Shown piece by piece: positions 45,186 through 53,684 of a stretch of 64,000 nucleotides of DNA. Numbering within the stretch: the first letter of the stretch is position 1; each line of letters opens with the position of its first letter. The stretch covers positions 4,622 through 68,621 of the forward strand of contig CAYHBW010000002.1 in assembly GCA_964355085.1 (NCBI GenBank). Reading direction: 5' to 3'. A model generated the notes under the pieces. It made no database searches and was not told where the DNA came from. It saw nothing but the letters and a program-made list of their open reading frames with translations. The translations under genes were made by a program, and so were the position numbers. The stretch comes from REEB48 sp964355085 (GTDB taxonomy: Bacteria; Patescibacteriota; Minisyncoccia; UBA6257; 02-FULL-45-10c).

Positions 45186-46837
45186 TGTCTAAAAAAGATA
45201 TTCTGTTTTATATTTTGATCGCTGCCGCAATTTTGCGACTTTGGGGGCTTTCTTCCGGCGATACTGTCAGTGACGAAGTTTTCATGGGTTTTCGCGGACT
45301 CGGAATGATCGACTTTGATGAGGCGGCTGTTCAGACCACTCCGTGGGAATGGTGGGGTTCAGATCGTCCATGGTGGACGAATCTTTCCATGCACGATCAT
45401 CCATGGGGCGTTCCTTTGGTCCAGAATCTTTCCATGAGAGTGTTCGGAGACAATAATTTCGGGATGCGTTTCCCATCCGCTGTCCTTGGAATCGGTTCGG
45501 TATATTTGCTTTATAAAATCGGACTTCTGCTGTATTCGCAGGAAGTCGGATTGATTGCCGCAGGACTTCTGGCTGTAACTGTGAATGGCGTGTATATATC
45601 CAGAATCGGTCTTCAGGAAAGTTATGCGATCTTTGCAATTTTGCTCGGATTATATTATTTTTTGAAATCACTGCGGGATCCGAAATATCTGCTTTGGGTC
45701 GGCGCGATAATCGGAATCGGGTCGGAATTCAAATACAATGTCCTTATTTTGGCGCCGATTTTTATTTTTTATCTTGCGCTTTTTCAACGGAATTATTTCC
45801 GGAACCGGTATCTTTGGCAGGGGATAATTGCGGCCATTATATTCTTCAGTCCGACGCTCATATATAATTTTGAACTTTACCGGGTAGTCGGTCATTTCGA
45901 TTTTCAATTCTCGCATATTTTCGGACAGCGTCCTGACGTCTGGCAGGTTGCGCCGGGAAAGGAGATCGGAAGTCTTTCGGATAGGTTGATAAATTTTCTT
46001 CCCCGATTGGTCAACAGCAATTCTTGGATGTTTTTATCTCTTTGTGCCTTCAGTGTTATTTCGTTTCTCGGTTTATTGGTGAGAGGTGGGAAAGAAGTTT
46101 TAATTAGGCATCGCATGCTAATCATTTCGACTTTATCTGTTCTTATATTATTGGCATTCATCGGTCCTTCTTACCGGTTTCTCACCATGCTTTCGCCGTT
46201 CATGGCGCTTGCTGTCGGGATATTTTTGCCCGCATTTTTGCATCGCGACGGAAATATTCCTAAAATATTTTTTATTGCAGTGCTGTGTTTTGAAATATTT
46301 TATTCCGTGAATAATCAGATTTTGGATTACCCGCTCGGTCCCAATCCCTGGCTGGCTTCAAATGTTCGGTATGAAAATTATAATTGGGGTTATAATGAGC
46401 TTTCCGGATATCTGGAAGAAGAGTTTTACGGCAGAATGCCGGCTGTCACCTTTGATGTGAAGTATGGATTTTTGGAAGATCTCCGCAAAAAGGCGCTGGA
46501 CGAAGGTCTGGCGGTAAGGGCGGAATTATATCCGGCATTGGTCGTCTATGAAGGGAATTTTGATGGAGGCGCGAAGCTTTGGGTTCTGGACAAACTTCAT
46601 GTTTATCGTGCTTGGCCGATAATCAGTCTGCAGACATATCTGGATTACTTAGCGGAAAACGGTCAGGATTATGTGGAAAAAAGCGGTTTCCGGATAGTTT
46701 ATTTCATTCAAAAGACCAATTGGGTTGCGCCTTATGATCTTGGCGTTCTGACGTCCGGAGCGGAGCGGAGTATTTACAACAGGCGTGGAGATGAGGTATT
46801 CAAGGTATACAAGCTTAATCTAACAAATAATAAATAA
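45176..46837 (+). CDS. GT39/ArnT-type membrane glycosyltransferase
   Basis: 553 residues with about 11 membrane helices. 'GDTVSDEVFMGFRGLGMIDF' supplies the conserved Asp-Glu after the first helix, and 'HDHPWGVPL' near residue 83 matches the loop of the PMT_2/dolichyl-phosphate mannose transferase family. Transfers a sugar from a lipid carrier to proteins or lipids on the outer face. The first ATG lies inside the right arm of the inverted repeat; ATG 45185 (third codon later) at the edge of the arm is an alternative start. Confidence 0.85.
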   Translation: MRGMSKKDILFYILIAAAILRLWGLSSGDTVSDEVFMGFRGLGMIDFDEAAVQTTPWEWWGSDRPWWTNLSMHDHPWGVPLVQNLSMRVFGDNNFGMRFPSAVLGIGSVYLLYKIGLLLYSQEVGLIAAGLLAVTVNGVYISRIGLQESYAIFAILLGLYYFLKSLRDPKYLLWVGAIIGIGSEFKYNVLILAPIFIFYLALFQRNYFRNRYLWQGIIAAIIFFSPTLIYNFELYRVVGHFDFQFSHIFGQRPDVWQVAPGKEIGSLSDRLINFLPRLVNSNSWMFLSLCAFSVISFLGLLVRGGKEVLIRHRMLIISTLSVLILLAFIGPSYRFLTMLSPFMALAVGIFLPAFLHRDGNIPKIFFIAVLCFEIFYSVNNQILDYPLGPNPWLASNVRYENYNWGYNELSGYLEEEFYGRMPAVTFDVKYGFLEDLRKKALDEGLAVRAELYPALVVYEGNFDGGAKLWVLDKLHVYRAWPIISLQTYLDYLAENGQDYVEKSGFRIVYFIQKTNWVAPYDLGVLTSGAERSIYNRRGDEVFKVYKLNLTNNK

Positions 46838-46862
46838 GAACCAAAGAACGGAGAAACCGAAG

Positions 46863-46894
46863 AACTAAATAACTAAAGAACTAAAGAACTAATC
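46863..46894. repeat. Tandem 8-mers AACTAAAK before tgt
   Basis: Four consecutive 8-base units (AACTAAAT, AACTAAAG, AACTAAAG, AACTAATC), preceded by related 'aaccaaagaac', in the 73-base spacer before tgt. Possibly slippage-derived spacer DNA. Confidence 0.55.
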
Positions 46895-46910
46895 ATCAAA
46901 ACCTACCTCA

Positions 46911-48047
46911 ATGATTCAATTCAAGATACTTAAAAAGTCCAAAAAAAGCCGCGCCCGTCTCGGTATTTTGAAGACTCCTCACGGCGAGGTTGAAACTCCG
47001 GCATTTGTTCCGGTGGCTACCCAGGCGGCCATCAAGGCCCTGACCAACGATCAGGTACTGAAGACCAATCCGCAGATTTTTATCGCCAATACTTTCCATC
47101 TCGCTATCCGTCCCGGGGAAAAAGTCGTGAAAGCCGGCGGGGGATTGCAGAAATTCATGAATATGCCGAAGCCATTCATGACTGACTCCGGGGGATTCCA
47201 GGTTTTCAGTCTTGGATTCGGAAGGGATTTCGGAACCGGGAAAATCCTCAAGCAAAAATCTGAAGAGCAGATACATCACGGTCAGCAGCCGAAACTTCTG
47301 AAGATTTCCGATGACGGAGTGGAATTCCGCGCTTATACTGACGGCAGGAAGATGTTTTTGGGTCCGAAGGAATCCATAAAGATCCAGGAGTCGCTCGGTG
47401 CGGATATCATCCTTGCTTTTGACGAATGCACTTCGCCAATCGCGGACTATGAATACACGAAAAAATCATTGGAAAAAACCCATCGCTGGGCCAAGATCTG
47501 TCTTGATGTGAAAAAATCCAAACAAGCGCTTTACGGCATAGTCCAGGGTGGGAAATTCAAGGACTTGAGGATTGAAAGCGCCAAATTCATCGGCTCTCTG
47601 CCGTTCGACGGATTCGCCATTGGCGGGGAATTCGGCGATGAGAAAAAGATAATGTCCAAGATGCTCCGCTGGGTCAATGCCGAACTGCCGGAGGACAAGC
47701 CGCGCCATCTTCTCGGCATAGGATATCTGGAAGATATGCCGAAAATAATCGCCGAAGGAGTGGATACTTTCGATTGCATCGTACCGACCCATTACGCGCG
47801 CCGCGGGGTGGCTTTTACGTCAAAAGGGAAGCTGGATCTTTATGACGCGAAGCTTCTGAAGGATTTCCGTCCGCTTGATCCGAATTGCGGTTGCGATGTC
47901 TGCAAAAATCATACTAGGAGCTATATCTGTCATCTGATGAAAGCAAAGGAGATTGCTCCGTTGAGCTTACTTACCTTTCATAACCTTCATTATTTCAATG
48001 CCTATGTCGCCAAGCTCCGAGAAGATATCCGGAAAGGCAGATTATGA
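46911..48047 (+). CDS. tgt: tRNA-guanine transglycosylase
   Basis: 378 residues. Exchanges guanine for preQ1 (bacterial type) at position 34 of GUN-anticodon tRNAs, including the tRNA-Asn encoded here. 'NTFHLAIRPGEKVV', catalytic 'MTDSGGFQVFSL', second Asp in 'LAFDECTSP', and the zinc site 'CGCDVCKNHT' with 'HNLHYFN'. Overlaps queA by 4 bases (ATGA), so the two act in sequence. Confidence 0.96.
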   Translation: MIQFKILKKSKKSRARLGILKTPHGEVETPAFVPVATQAAIKALTNDQVLKTNPQIFIANTFHLAIRPGEKVVKAGGGLQKFMNMPKPFMTDSGGFQVFSLGFGRDFGTGKILKQKSEEQIHHGQQPKLLKISDDGVEFRAYTDGRKMFLGPKESIKIQESLGADIILAFDECTSPIADYEYTKKSLEKTHRWAKICLDVKKSKQALYGIVQGGKFKDLRIESAKFIGSLPFDGFAIGGEFGDEKKIMSKMLRWVNAELPEDKPRHLLGIGYLEDMPKIIAEGVDTFDCIVPTHYARRGVAFTSKGKLDLYDAKLLKDFRPLDPNCGCDVCKNHTRSYICHLMKAKEIAPLSLLTFHNLHYFNAYVAKLREDIRKGRL

Positions 48048-49105
48048 TGAATTTGGAGAAACTGCTGGAAAAGTATGATTATGAATTTCCGGAAGAGCTG
48101 ATTGCACGGAAGCCGGCTTCGCCGAGGGAAAGCGCCCGGCTTTTGATATATGACCGGAGCTTCGGGAAGACGAAATACGGAACATTCCGCAATCTTCCCG
48201 ATTATCTTCCGCGAAACTCCGTCTTGGTTTTCAACCGGACAAAGGTCCTTCCGGCGAGACTTGTCGTTTCCAAGCCGACCGGCGGCAAAGTGAGGGTGAT
48301 CTATCTTTCCGCCGAAGGCGGTCTCATCAAAGTAATGGCTGACCGGAAAATAGAAACCGGATCTGATCTGTCTCTTGCCGGTAAAATATCTTTCCGCGTC
48401 ATGAGTCAGGCGGAAAAATTTTATTATCTGAAGCCGTCCTTCCCGATTTCCAAGCTTTTCGGGATTTTGGAAAAATACGGAATAACCCCGATCCCGCCAT
48501 ATATTAAAGATTCTCCATTGAACGAGAGTGAATTACGGGAGAAATATCAGGCGGTTTTTGCGAAAGATCGCGGATCAGTGGCTGCTCCGACAGCTTCTCT
48601 GCATTTTTCCAAAAAACTTCTGGAGGGTTTGAAAAAATCCGGGGTAAGGATGAAGTTCGTGACTTTGCATGTCGGCCTGGGGACTTTCGCGCCTTTGACT
48701 GAAGAAAATATCCGATCCGGAAAGCTTCATGGGGAATACTATGAGATAAGCCGGAAAGACGCCGTATTTTTGAATCGGGCAAAGGACAATGGAGCCAGCA
48801 TAATCGCCGTGGGTACTACAGTGGCGCGGACCTTGGAATCCGCATCCGACGGTTCCGCAAAATTGAGAAAACTTTCCGGCTCGACGGACATTTTCATCCG
48901 CAATGGATATCGGTTCGGTTTTGTCGACGGGTTGATCACGAATTTCCATGTCCCGAAATCGAGTCTGATGATGCTTGTTTCGGCCTTCATCGGCAGGAAG
49001 AATCTTCTGTCCTTGTATGGAGAGGCGATAAAGAGGAAATTCCGGCTTTTTTCATTCGGAGACGGAATGCTTTTGCTGCCTGATGGCCGCCGAGCCCAAG
49101 ATTGA
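48044..49105 (+). CDS. queA: S-adenosylmethionine:tRNA ribosyltransferase-isomerase
   Basis: 353 residues. Adds the epoxycyclopentanediol group from S-adenosylmethionine to preQ1-tRNA, the step after Tgt. 'FPEELIARKPASPRESARLL', 'NRTKVLPARLV', 'TPIPPYI', 'QAVFAKDRGSVAAPTASLHF', 'LHVGLGTFAPL', 'FITNFHVPKSSLMMLVSAF'-type C-terminus. No preQ1 synthesis genes (queCDEF) are in the window, so the base may be salvaged. Coupled to tgt. Confidence 0.96.
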   Translation: MMNLEKLLEKYDYEFPEELIARKPASPRESARLLIYDRSFGKTKYGTFRNLPDYLPRNSVLVFNRTKVLPARLVVSKPTGGKVRVIYLSAEGGLIKVMADRKIETGSDLSLAGKISFRVMSQAEKFYYLKPSFPISKLFGILEKYGITPIPPYIKDSPLNESELREKYQAVFAKDRGSVAAPTASLHFSKKLLEGLKKSGVRMKFVTLHVGLGTFAPLTEENIRSGKLHGEYYEISRKDAVFLNRAKDNGASIIAVGTTVARTLESASDGSAKLRKLSGSTDIFIRNGYRFGFVDGLITNFHVPKSSLMMLVSAFIGRKNLLSLYGEAIKRKFRLFSFGDGMLLLPDGRRAQD

Positions 49106-49158
49106 TTTAACCGGTTTTCGGGGTTAATCTGTAGTCAGTTGTTTGTATCGGGGAAATC

Positions 49159-49590
49159 ATGAATTTCCCGGAAATAAATATTGATGATTGGCTGTTGATT
49201 TCCGAAGACCCGCTTTGGATTGATTTCAATAGCGGGATACAGAAGCCGGCCGGCAGGAGCTTTCTCTATGAGAAAAAAACCAACAAGGGATCCGATTTCC
49301 GGCAATTTCTGATTTGGTATGACGTATATGGGCGCGGCGTTTCAGCCGCTTCATGGACGCTTGCCGAATTCAGAAACGGGAAAGCCGTCGGAATCAAAAT
49401 CGTCTCGCAAATTTTGAAAGACGGCAAGTGGGTATCTGGGATATTGAATCAAAGAGTGATTTTCCGCATGTGGATCGACGGAGAGAGCGGAAAATTCTGC
49501 GGCCTTAAAATTCGTCTCCAGACCGCGCCGAATATTTTTACGGAAGTCTGCCTGCGGAAATGCGCCGGTGATCCGGATGCTGGGAAATAA
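49159..49590 (+). CDS. Hypothetical protein, paired with the next gene
   Basis: 143 residues, unrecognised. Alpha/beta composition with several Trp ('DDWLLISEDPLWIDF', 'QFLIWYDVYGRGVSAASW') and two C-terminal Cys. No signal peptide. Its end overlaps the start of the next unknown gene, suggesting joint function. Confidence 0.55.
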   Translation: MNFPEINIDDWLLISEDPLWIDFNSGIQKPAGRSFLYEKKTNKGSDFRQFLIWYDVYGRGVSAASWTLAEFRNGKAVGIKIVSQILKDGKWVSGILNQRVIFRMWIDGESGKFCGLKIRLQTAPNIFTEVCLRKCAGDPDAGK

Positions 49591-49963
49591 AATACCGGAT
49601 TTCAATCTTCTCCCGTGGAGAAAGAACAGGACTGCCGACCTTGCCGCCGTCGACGGAACGATTGTCGGGGAATATGCGGTATATATCAATGAGCGGACCG
49701 GCGATTCCGGAGTGCGTATCGAGATTGATGCGGCCGGTTATCCGGTTTTGGCCTGGGAGAAAGCGCTGATTTACGGCGGAAAGGAGATAAAAATCAGATA
49801 TGTAGCGCATCGGGAAGATGGTGTCTGGCGGCTTATACGCGTAAAAAACAATTATCCGGTCAGGGTTATCCGCGAAGTCTCCTTGTCGGGTATAAAAGTG
49901 ACTATGTATTTCGATCTCGTAATAAAAGGCGAGGCGGATATAAGCGTTTTAATGAGACTTTGA
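49577..49963 (+). CDS. Hypothetical protein overlapping its upstream neighbour
   Basis: 128 residues, unrecognised. Beta-rich ('GTIVGEYAVYINERTGDSG', 'KEIKIRYVAHREDGVWRLIR'). Starts within the preceding gene; a GTG at 49568 would add three residues. It ends in the left arm of a terminator. Confidence 0.55.
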   Translation: MLGNKIPDFNLLPWRKNRTADLAAVDGTIVGEYAVYINERTGDSGVRIEIDAAGYPVLAWEKALIYGGKEIKIRYVAHREDGVWRLIRVKNNYPVRVIREVSLSGIKVTMYFDLVIKGEADISVLMRL

Positions 49964-49986
49964 ACCCCGTTTTTACGGGGTTTTTG
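49963..49986 (+). terminator. Terminator after the two unknown genes
   Basis: AACCCCGT-TTTT-ACGGGGTT followed by TTT. Confidence 0.85.
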
Positions 49987-50022
49987 ATTCTGTCGGAGTT
50001 TTGGTCGGATATGGAAAAGCTG

Positions 50023-50028
50023 TATAAT
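50023..50028 (+). promoter_or_regulatory. -10 hexamer TATAAT of the Kazal-protein gene
   Basis: Perfect TATAAT ending 6 bases before ATG 50035; decides against an in-frame start at 49960. Confidence 0.65.
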
Positions 50029-50034
50029 AAGTAT

Positions 50035-51330
50035 ATGAAAAAGTACCTTATGCTCTCTGTTTTTCTGCCGGGTCTGTTTTTTTACAATCAGGCATCGGCG
50101 AAGATTGACGAATCCGTCCTGCTAGCCCAGGCCGCTGAAGTGACGATAGAAGATCTCGGCATTGCGGACGCGGGTCTTCTGCCGACCAACCCATTCTATT
50201 TTTTCAAGGAATTAGGCCGTTCGTTCAGGCGATTGACGACTTTCGATCCTGTTGCCAGGGCCGGATTGGAACTCCGTATCGTGAATGAAAAGGCCGCAGA
50301 ATTGAAGATGGTTGAGCAATTAAGCGGCGGCAATCAGGTTGCGGTCGCGAAAGCGATCAGGAATTATCGAGACAACCAGGCGAGACTCAAGGAAGAGTTT
50401 AGCGCTTTGGAGGCAAACATCGACGGTCCGGATGCGGAAAAACTTTTTTCCGATCTGGCGGACAGAGCGGTAAAACATGAAAAATTATTCGATTCCCTCG
50501 GTCAGAAATTTAGCGGTGACGAGGAAATAAAGGATCTGACGGAATCGGCAAAGGGTCTTCTGGAGCAGTCCGTATCCGAAGCGGCATCAAAAGACGATCC
50601 GAAAAAATTTGCGGAAAAGCTCAAAAAATCCCTGGAAGATTCGGATGGAGGCGACCTTAAAAACGCCCATTCAGCGGAGATAATCGGGAGATTCGAAGGG
50701 GATGTTGACGGAGATATCTGGAAGGAGTTGGATGATATAAGAAAGGAATTTTCAAATCAGGCCCGGGAGGATATCGAGGGTCTTCTGGAGGAGAAAAGCG
50801 TTCCGGAGCTGGAGTCTCTTCTGAAGGAATTTCCGGATTCATCGAAAAAAACCGAGATAGGAGAGAAGATATTCTGGAAGCAGAAGGAGGAATTGAAATC
50901 AGGATTAGCGCCTCTTCCTGTAACGTTGCCTCCGGAGGCGGCGTTCCGCGCGGAAATCGCCGTTTGCAGCCAGATCGGCAAGAGTCTCGATGAAGTCTGG
51001 GATTTTTTCAAGGCAGGACGTATTACGGAGCAGGAGTATGTCCAGAAATATGAGGTTCTTAAAAGGCAATTCGCCAACTGCGAGGCCGCAAGTCAGGTTG
51101 CGCCGTCTGTGATCAAAAATCCTGTAGAATCTGGCGGTTCTGCGATATGTGCGGATAATTTCGATCCGGTTTGCGGAATGGATGGCAGGACTTATCCCAA
51201 TGAATGTATAGCCAAGGGTTCCGGAATCCCGATCCGATATGAGTGGGAATGTCCGCCTGAGGAAAAAACTGTTGATTTGAAATCTGAAACAGTTCCGATC
51301 AAGGATGCGGATATTGACGGGACTGAATGA
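50035..51330 (+). CDS. Secreted DUF5667 protein with C-terminal Kazal-type inhibitor domain
   Basis: 431 residues. Signal peptide 1-23 ('LMLSVFLPGLFFYNQASA'). DUF5667-like helices from about residue 45 ('LLPTNPFYFFKELGRSFRRL') lead into a long acidic coiled region. Residues about 370-410 are a Kazal domain: 'CADNFDPVCGMDGRTYPNEC' and a final 'EWEC', with the usual Cys spacing of the single-domain bacterial type. Kazal domains inhibit serine proteases, so protection against a protease outside the cell is plausible (inference). Confidence 0.82.
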   Translation: MKKYLMLSVFLPGLFFYNQASAKIDESVLLAQAAEVTIEDLGIADAGLLPTNPFYFFKELGRSFRRLTTFDPVARAGLELRIVNEKAAELKMVEQLSGGNQVAVAKAIRNYRDNQARLKEEFSALEANIDGPDAEKLFSDLADRAVKHEKLFDSLGQKFSGDEEIKDLTESAKGLLEQSVSEAASKDDPKKFAEKLKKSLEDSDGGDLKNAHSAEIIGRFEGDVDGDIWKELDDIRKEFSNQAREDIEGLLEEKSVPELESLLKEFPDSSKKTEIGEKIFWKQKEELKSGLAPLPVTLPPEAAFRAEIAVCSQIGKSLDEVWDFFKAGRITEQEYVQKYEVLKRQFANCEAASQVAPSVIKNPVESGGSAICADNFDPVCGMDGRTYPNECIAKGSGIPIRYEWECPPEEKTVDLKSETVPIKDADIDGTE

Positions 51331-51331
51331 T

Positions 51332-52036
51332 ATGAAAATTCCATGGAAGGATAAATCTTCTTTTTTCTGTTTCACGCCGGAAGTGATGCTGGTGACTTTC
51401 GTAGCCGAATTTCTCATCGCCGCCTACGCCTATTTGAGATTCCGGGGGACTTTATTCGGAAAACTTTCCATACTCATTCTTTTGTTGCTCGGCTCTTTCC
51501 AATTTGCTGAATATCGGATTTGTACCGGTGATAATATGATTTTTTGGGCCCGCCTCGGTTTTATCATCATCACGCTGCTTCCGCCGCTCGGAATACATCT
51601 TGTTTCCATAGTCACCGGCAACCGTAATTTCCTTAGATTCGCTTATACGCTTGCCGGAGTTTTCATCCTGATTTTCGCATTTGTTCCGAGATCCATAACC
51701 GGAGGAGTTTGCGGAGGAAATTACATAATTTTCAGCACGGCGCAGGAGCTTTATTGGACTTACGGAGTTTATTATTTAGGCTTGTTGTTCATCGGCATTT
51801 TTGACGCTCTGGGAAAATTGAAAGGCGATCGGCCTTGGGAAAACAAGAATGCCAATGTTCTTCTCTGGATGATTCTCGGATATTTCTCCTTCATGGTTCC
51901 GATGGGGTTGACTTACTTCATATTCCCGGAAACTGCGATGGCGGTCGCTTCCGTGATGTGCGGATTTGCGCTGACATTTGCGTTTATCCTCGGTTTCATA
52001 ATAGCCAAAAAATATGATGAAATTCACAAGTCATAG
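51332..52036 (+). CDS. Seven-helix membrane protein
   Basis: 234 residues, about seven hydrophobic helices, similar in layout to the membrane module of the PAS protein at 15654-16931 and to 7TM sensor modules in other bacteria ('FQFAEYRICTGDNMIFWARL' in the middle). It has no soluble output domain. ATG 51332 is one base after the preceding stop; the last 23 bases overlap the oxidase gene. Confidence 0.65.
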   Translation: MKIPWKDKSSFFCFTPEVMLVTFVAEFLIAAYAYLRFRGTLFGKLSILILLLLGSFQFAEYRICTGDNMIFWARLGFIIITLLPPLGIHLVSIVTGNRNFLRFAYTLAGVFILIFAFVPRSITGGVCGGNYIIFSTAQELYWTYGVYYLGLLFIGIFDALGKLKGDRPWENKNANVLLWMILGYFSFMVPMGLTYFIFPETAMAVASVMCGFALTFAFILGFIIAKKYDEIHKS

Positions 52037-53681
52037 CGAGGATATCAAAAAGCTCATCAAAGGAGATGTCTGGTCTGATGATGCGACACGCGTTAAGTAC
52101 AGCCGCGATGCCAGTCTTTTCGAGGTCCGTCCGGAAATAGTCGTGGCGCCTAAAGACGTCGAGGACATCCAGAATCTTATCGCGTATGCCGCCGGGAAAA
52201 AGGAAAAAAGGGAGGATATTTCTCTCACAGCCAGATGCGGAGGGACGGATATGAGCGGCGGACCGTTGAGTGAGTCCATAGTCTTGGATTTCACGAAGTA
52301 TTTCAACCGCATAAAGAATATCAGTAATTTTTCCGCGGCAGTGGAGCCGGGAGTTTACTATCGTGATTTCGAGAAGGAGACTCTCAAACAGGGGCTCATT
52401 CTTCCCACTTACCCCGCATCCAAGGAAATCTGCGCGCTCGGAGGAATGGTTGCGAACAATTCCGGAGGCGAGCAGACTCCGGCTTACGGGAAGACCGAAG
52501 ATTACGTATATGAATTGAAGGTTATTTTAGGAGACGGGAAGGAATATATCATAAAGCCGCTTTCAAGGGCGGAGCTGAACAAGAAGATATCCGATGGCGG
52601 CCATATCGGTCGTATTTACGGGAAAATATATGATCTGATAAGAAGAAACGATAAGATCATCAGAGCGGCCAAGCCGGATGTGGTGAAAAATTCTGCCGGA
52701 TATTCCCTTTGGAATATCTGGGATGCTTCGGCGAACTCCGGACAAGGCGTTTTCGATCTGACCAAGCTGTTTGTCGGATCGCAGGGGACCCTGGGGATAA
52801 TCACCGATATCAAGGTCCGGCTTGTCCGTCCTAAGAAATATTCAAAATTAGTGGTAGTTTTTTTGCGGAACATGAAATCATTGATGGAAGTGGTCAATGT
52901 CATACGCGGTCTGAAGCCGGAAAGCTTCGAGTCTTATGACGACAATACCCTTAAATTGGCGATCCGATTCATCCCCGATCTTATAAGGATCCTGAAGCCG
53001 AAAAATATCCTTAAGCTTGCCTGGGAATTCCTTCCGGAGGCCGGAATGCTGTTGACGGGGGGACTGCCGAAGCTGGTTATTCTTGCGCAGTTTACAGGAG
53101 ATTCCGAGGAGGAAGTTACGGGCAGATCGGAAAAAGCGGTCAAGGAAATACGCGCCATGAAGGTCAAATGCCGGCTTATTTCCGATCGGGAGGAGGCGGA
53201 AAAATATTGGGTCATCCGGCGCGAAAGCTTCAATCTTCTCCGGAAGCATGTCAAAGATAAGCGGACTGCTCCGTTCATAGACGATTTCATAGTCCGGGCG
53301 GAGAAATTGCCGGAATTTTTGCCGGAATTGAACCGGATACTGGGGAAATACGATATTTTTTATACCATCGCTGGGCATATAGGGGACGGAAATTTCCATA
53401 TCATCCCCCTGATGAATCTGGCCGACCCGCGTTCCAAGGAAATAATCCGGAAGCTTTCCGATGAAGTTTACTCCCTTGTTCTGCATTATAAGGGCTCAAT
53501 AACCGCTGAACATAATGACGGACTGATACGCACTCCTTATCTGGAGAAGATGTACGGAAAGGAGGTCTGCGCGTTATTTTCGGAAACGAAGAAAATCTTC
53601 GATCCGCTGAATATATTCAACCCCGGCAAGAAAGTCGGCGGGGATTTGAATTACGCATTCAACCACCTTATCAAATCCTGA
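52014..53681 (+). CDS. FAD-linked oxidase (GlcD / D-lactate dehydrogenase type)
   Basis: 555 residues. FAD-binding PCMH domain at about 30-230: 'RYSRDASLFEVRPEIVVAPK', 'TARCGGTDMSGGPLSESIVL', 'GMVANNSGGEQTPAYGKTED'. The C-terminal FAD-oxidase domain ends with 'IAGHIGDGNFHIIPLMNL', 'TAEHNDGLIRTPYLEKMYG' and 'FDPLNIFNPGKKVG'. It probably oxidises D-lactate or a related 2-hydroxyacid to the keto acid; no 4Fe-4S partner (GlcF) is nearby. The acceptor is unknown. Linked with lower glycolysis genes. Confidence 0.88.
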   Translation: MMKFTSHSEDIKKLIKGDVWSDDATRVKYSRDASLFEVRPEIVVAPKDVEDIQNLIAYAAGKKEKREDISLTARCGGTDMSGGPLSESIVLDFTKYFNRIKNISNFSAAVEPGVYYRDFEKETLKQGLILPTYPASKEICALGGMVANNSGGEQTPAYGKTEDYVYELKVILGDGKEYIIKPLSRAELNKKISDGGHIGRIYGKIYDLIRRNDKIIRAAKPDVVKNSAGYSLWNIWDASANSGQGVFDLTKLFVGSQGTLGIITDIKVRLVRPKKYSKLVVVFLRNMKSLMEVVNVIRGLKPESFESYDDNTLKLAIRFIPDLIRILKPKNILKLAWEFLPEAGMLLTGGLPKLVILAQFTGDSEEEVTGRSEKAVKEIRAMKVKCRLISDREEAEKYWVIRRESFNLLRKHVKDKRTAPFIDDFIVRAEKLPEFLPELNRILGKYDIFYTIAGHIGDGNFHIIPLMNLADPRSKEIIRKLSDEVYSLVLHYKGSITAEHNDGLIRTPYLEKMYGKEVCALFSETKKIFDPLNIFNPGKKVGGDLNYAFNHLIKS

Positions 53682-53684
53682 TCT

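Noticed and set aside
46863..46894. CRISPR array
   Set aside because: Short tandem units without spacers; no direct repeats of CRISPR length and no cas operon in the window.
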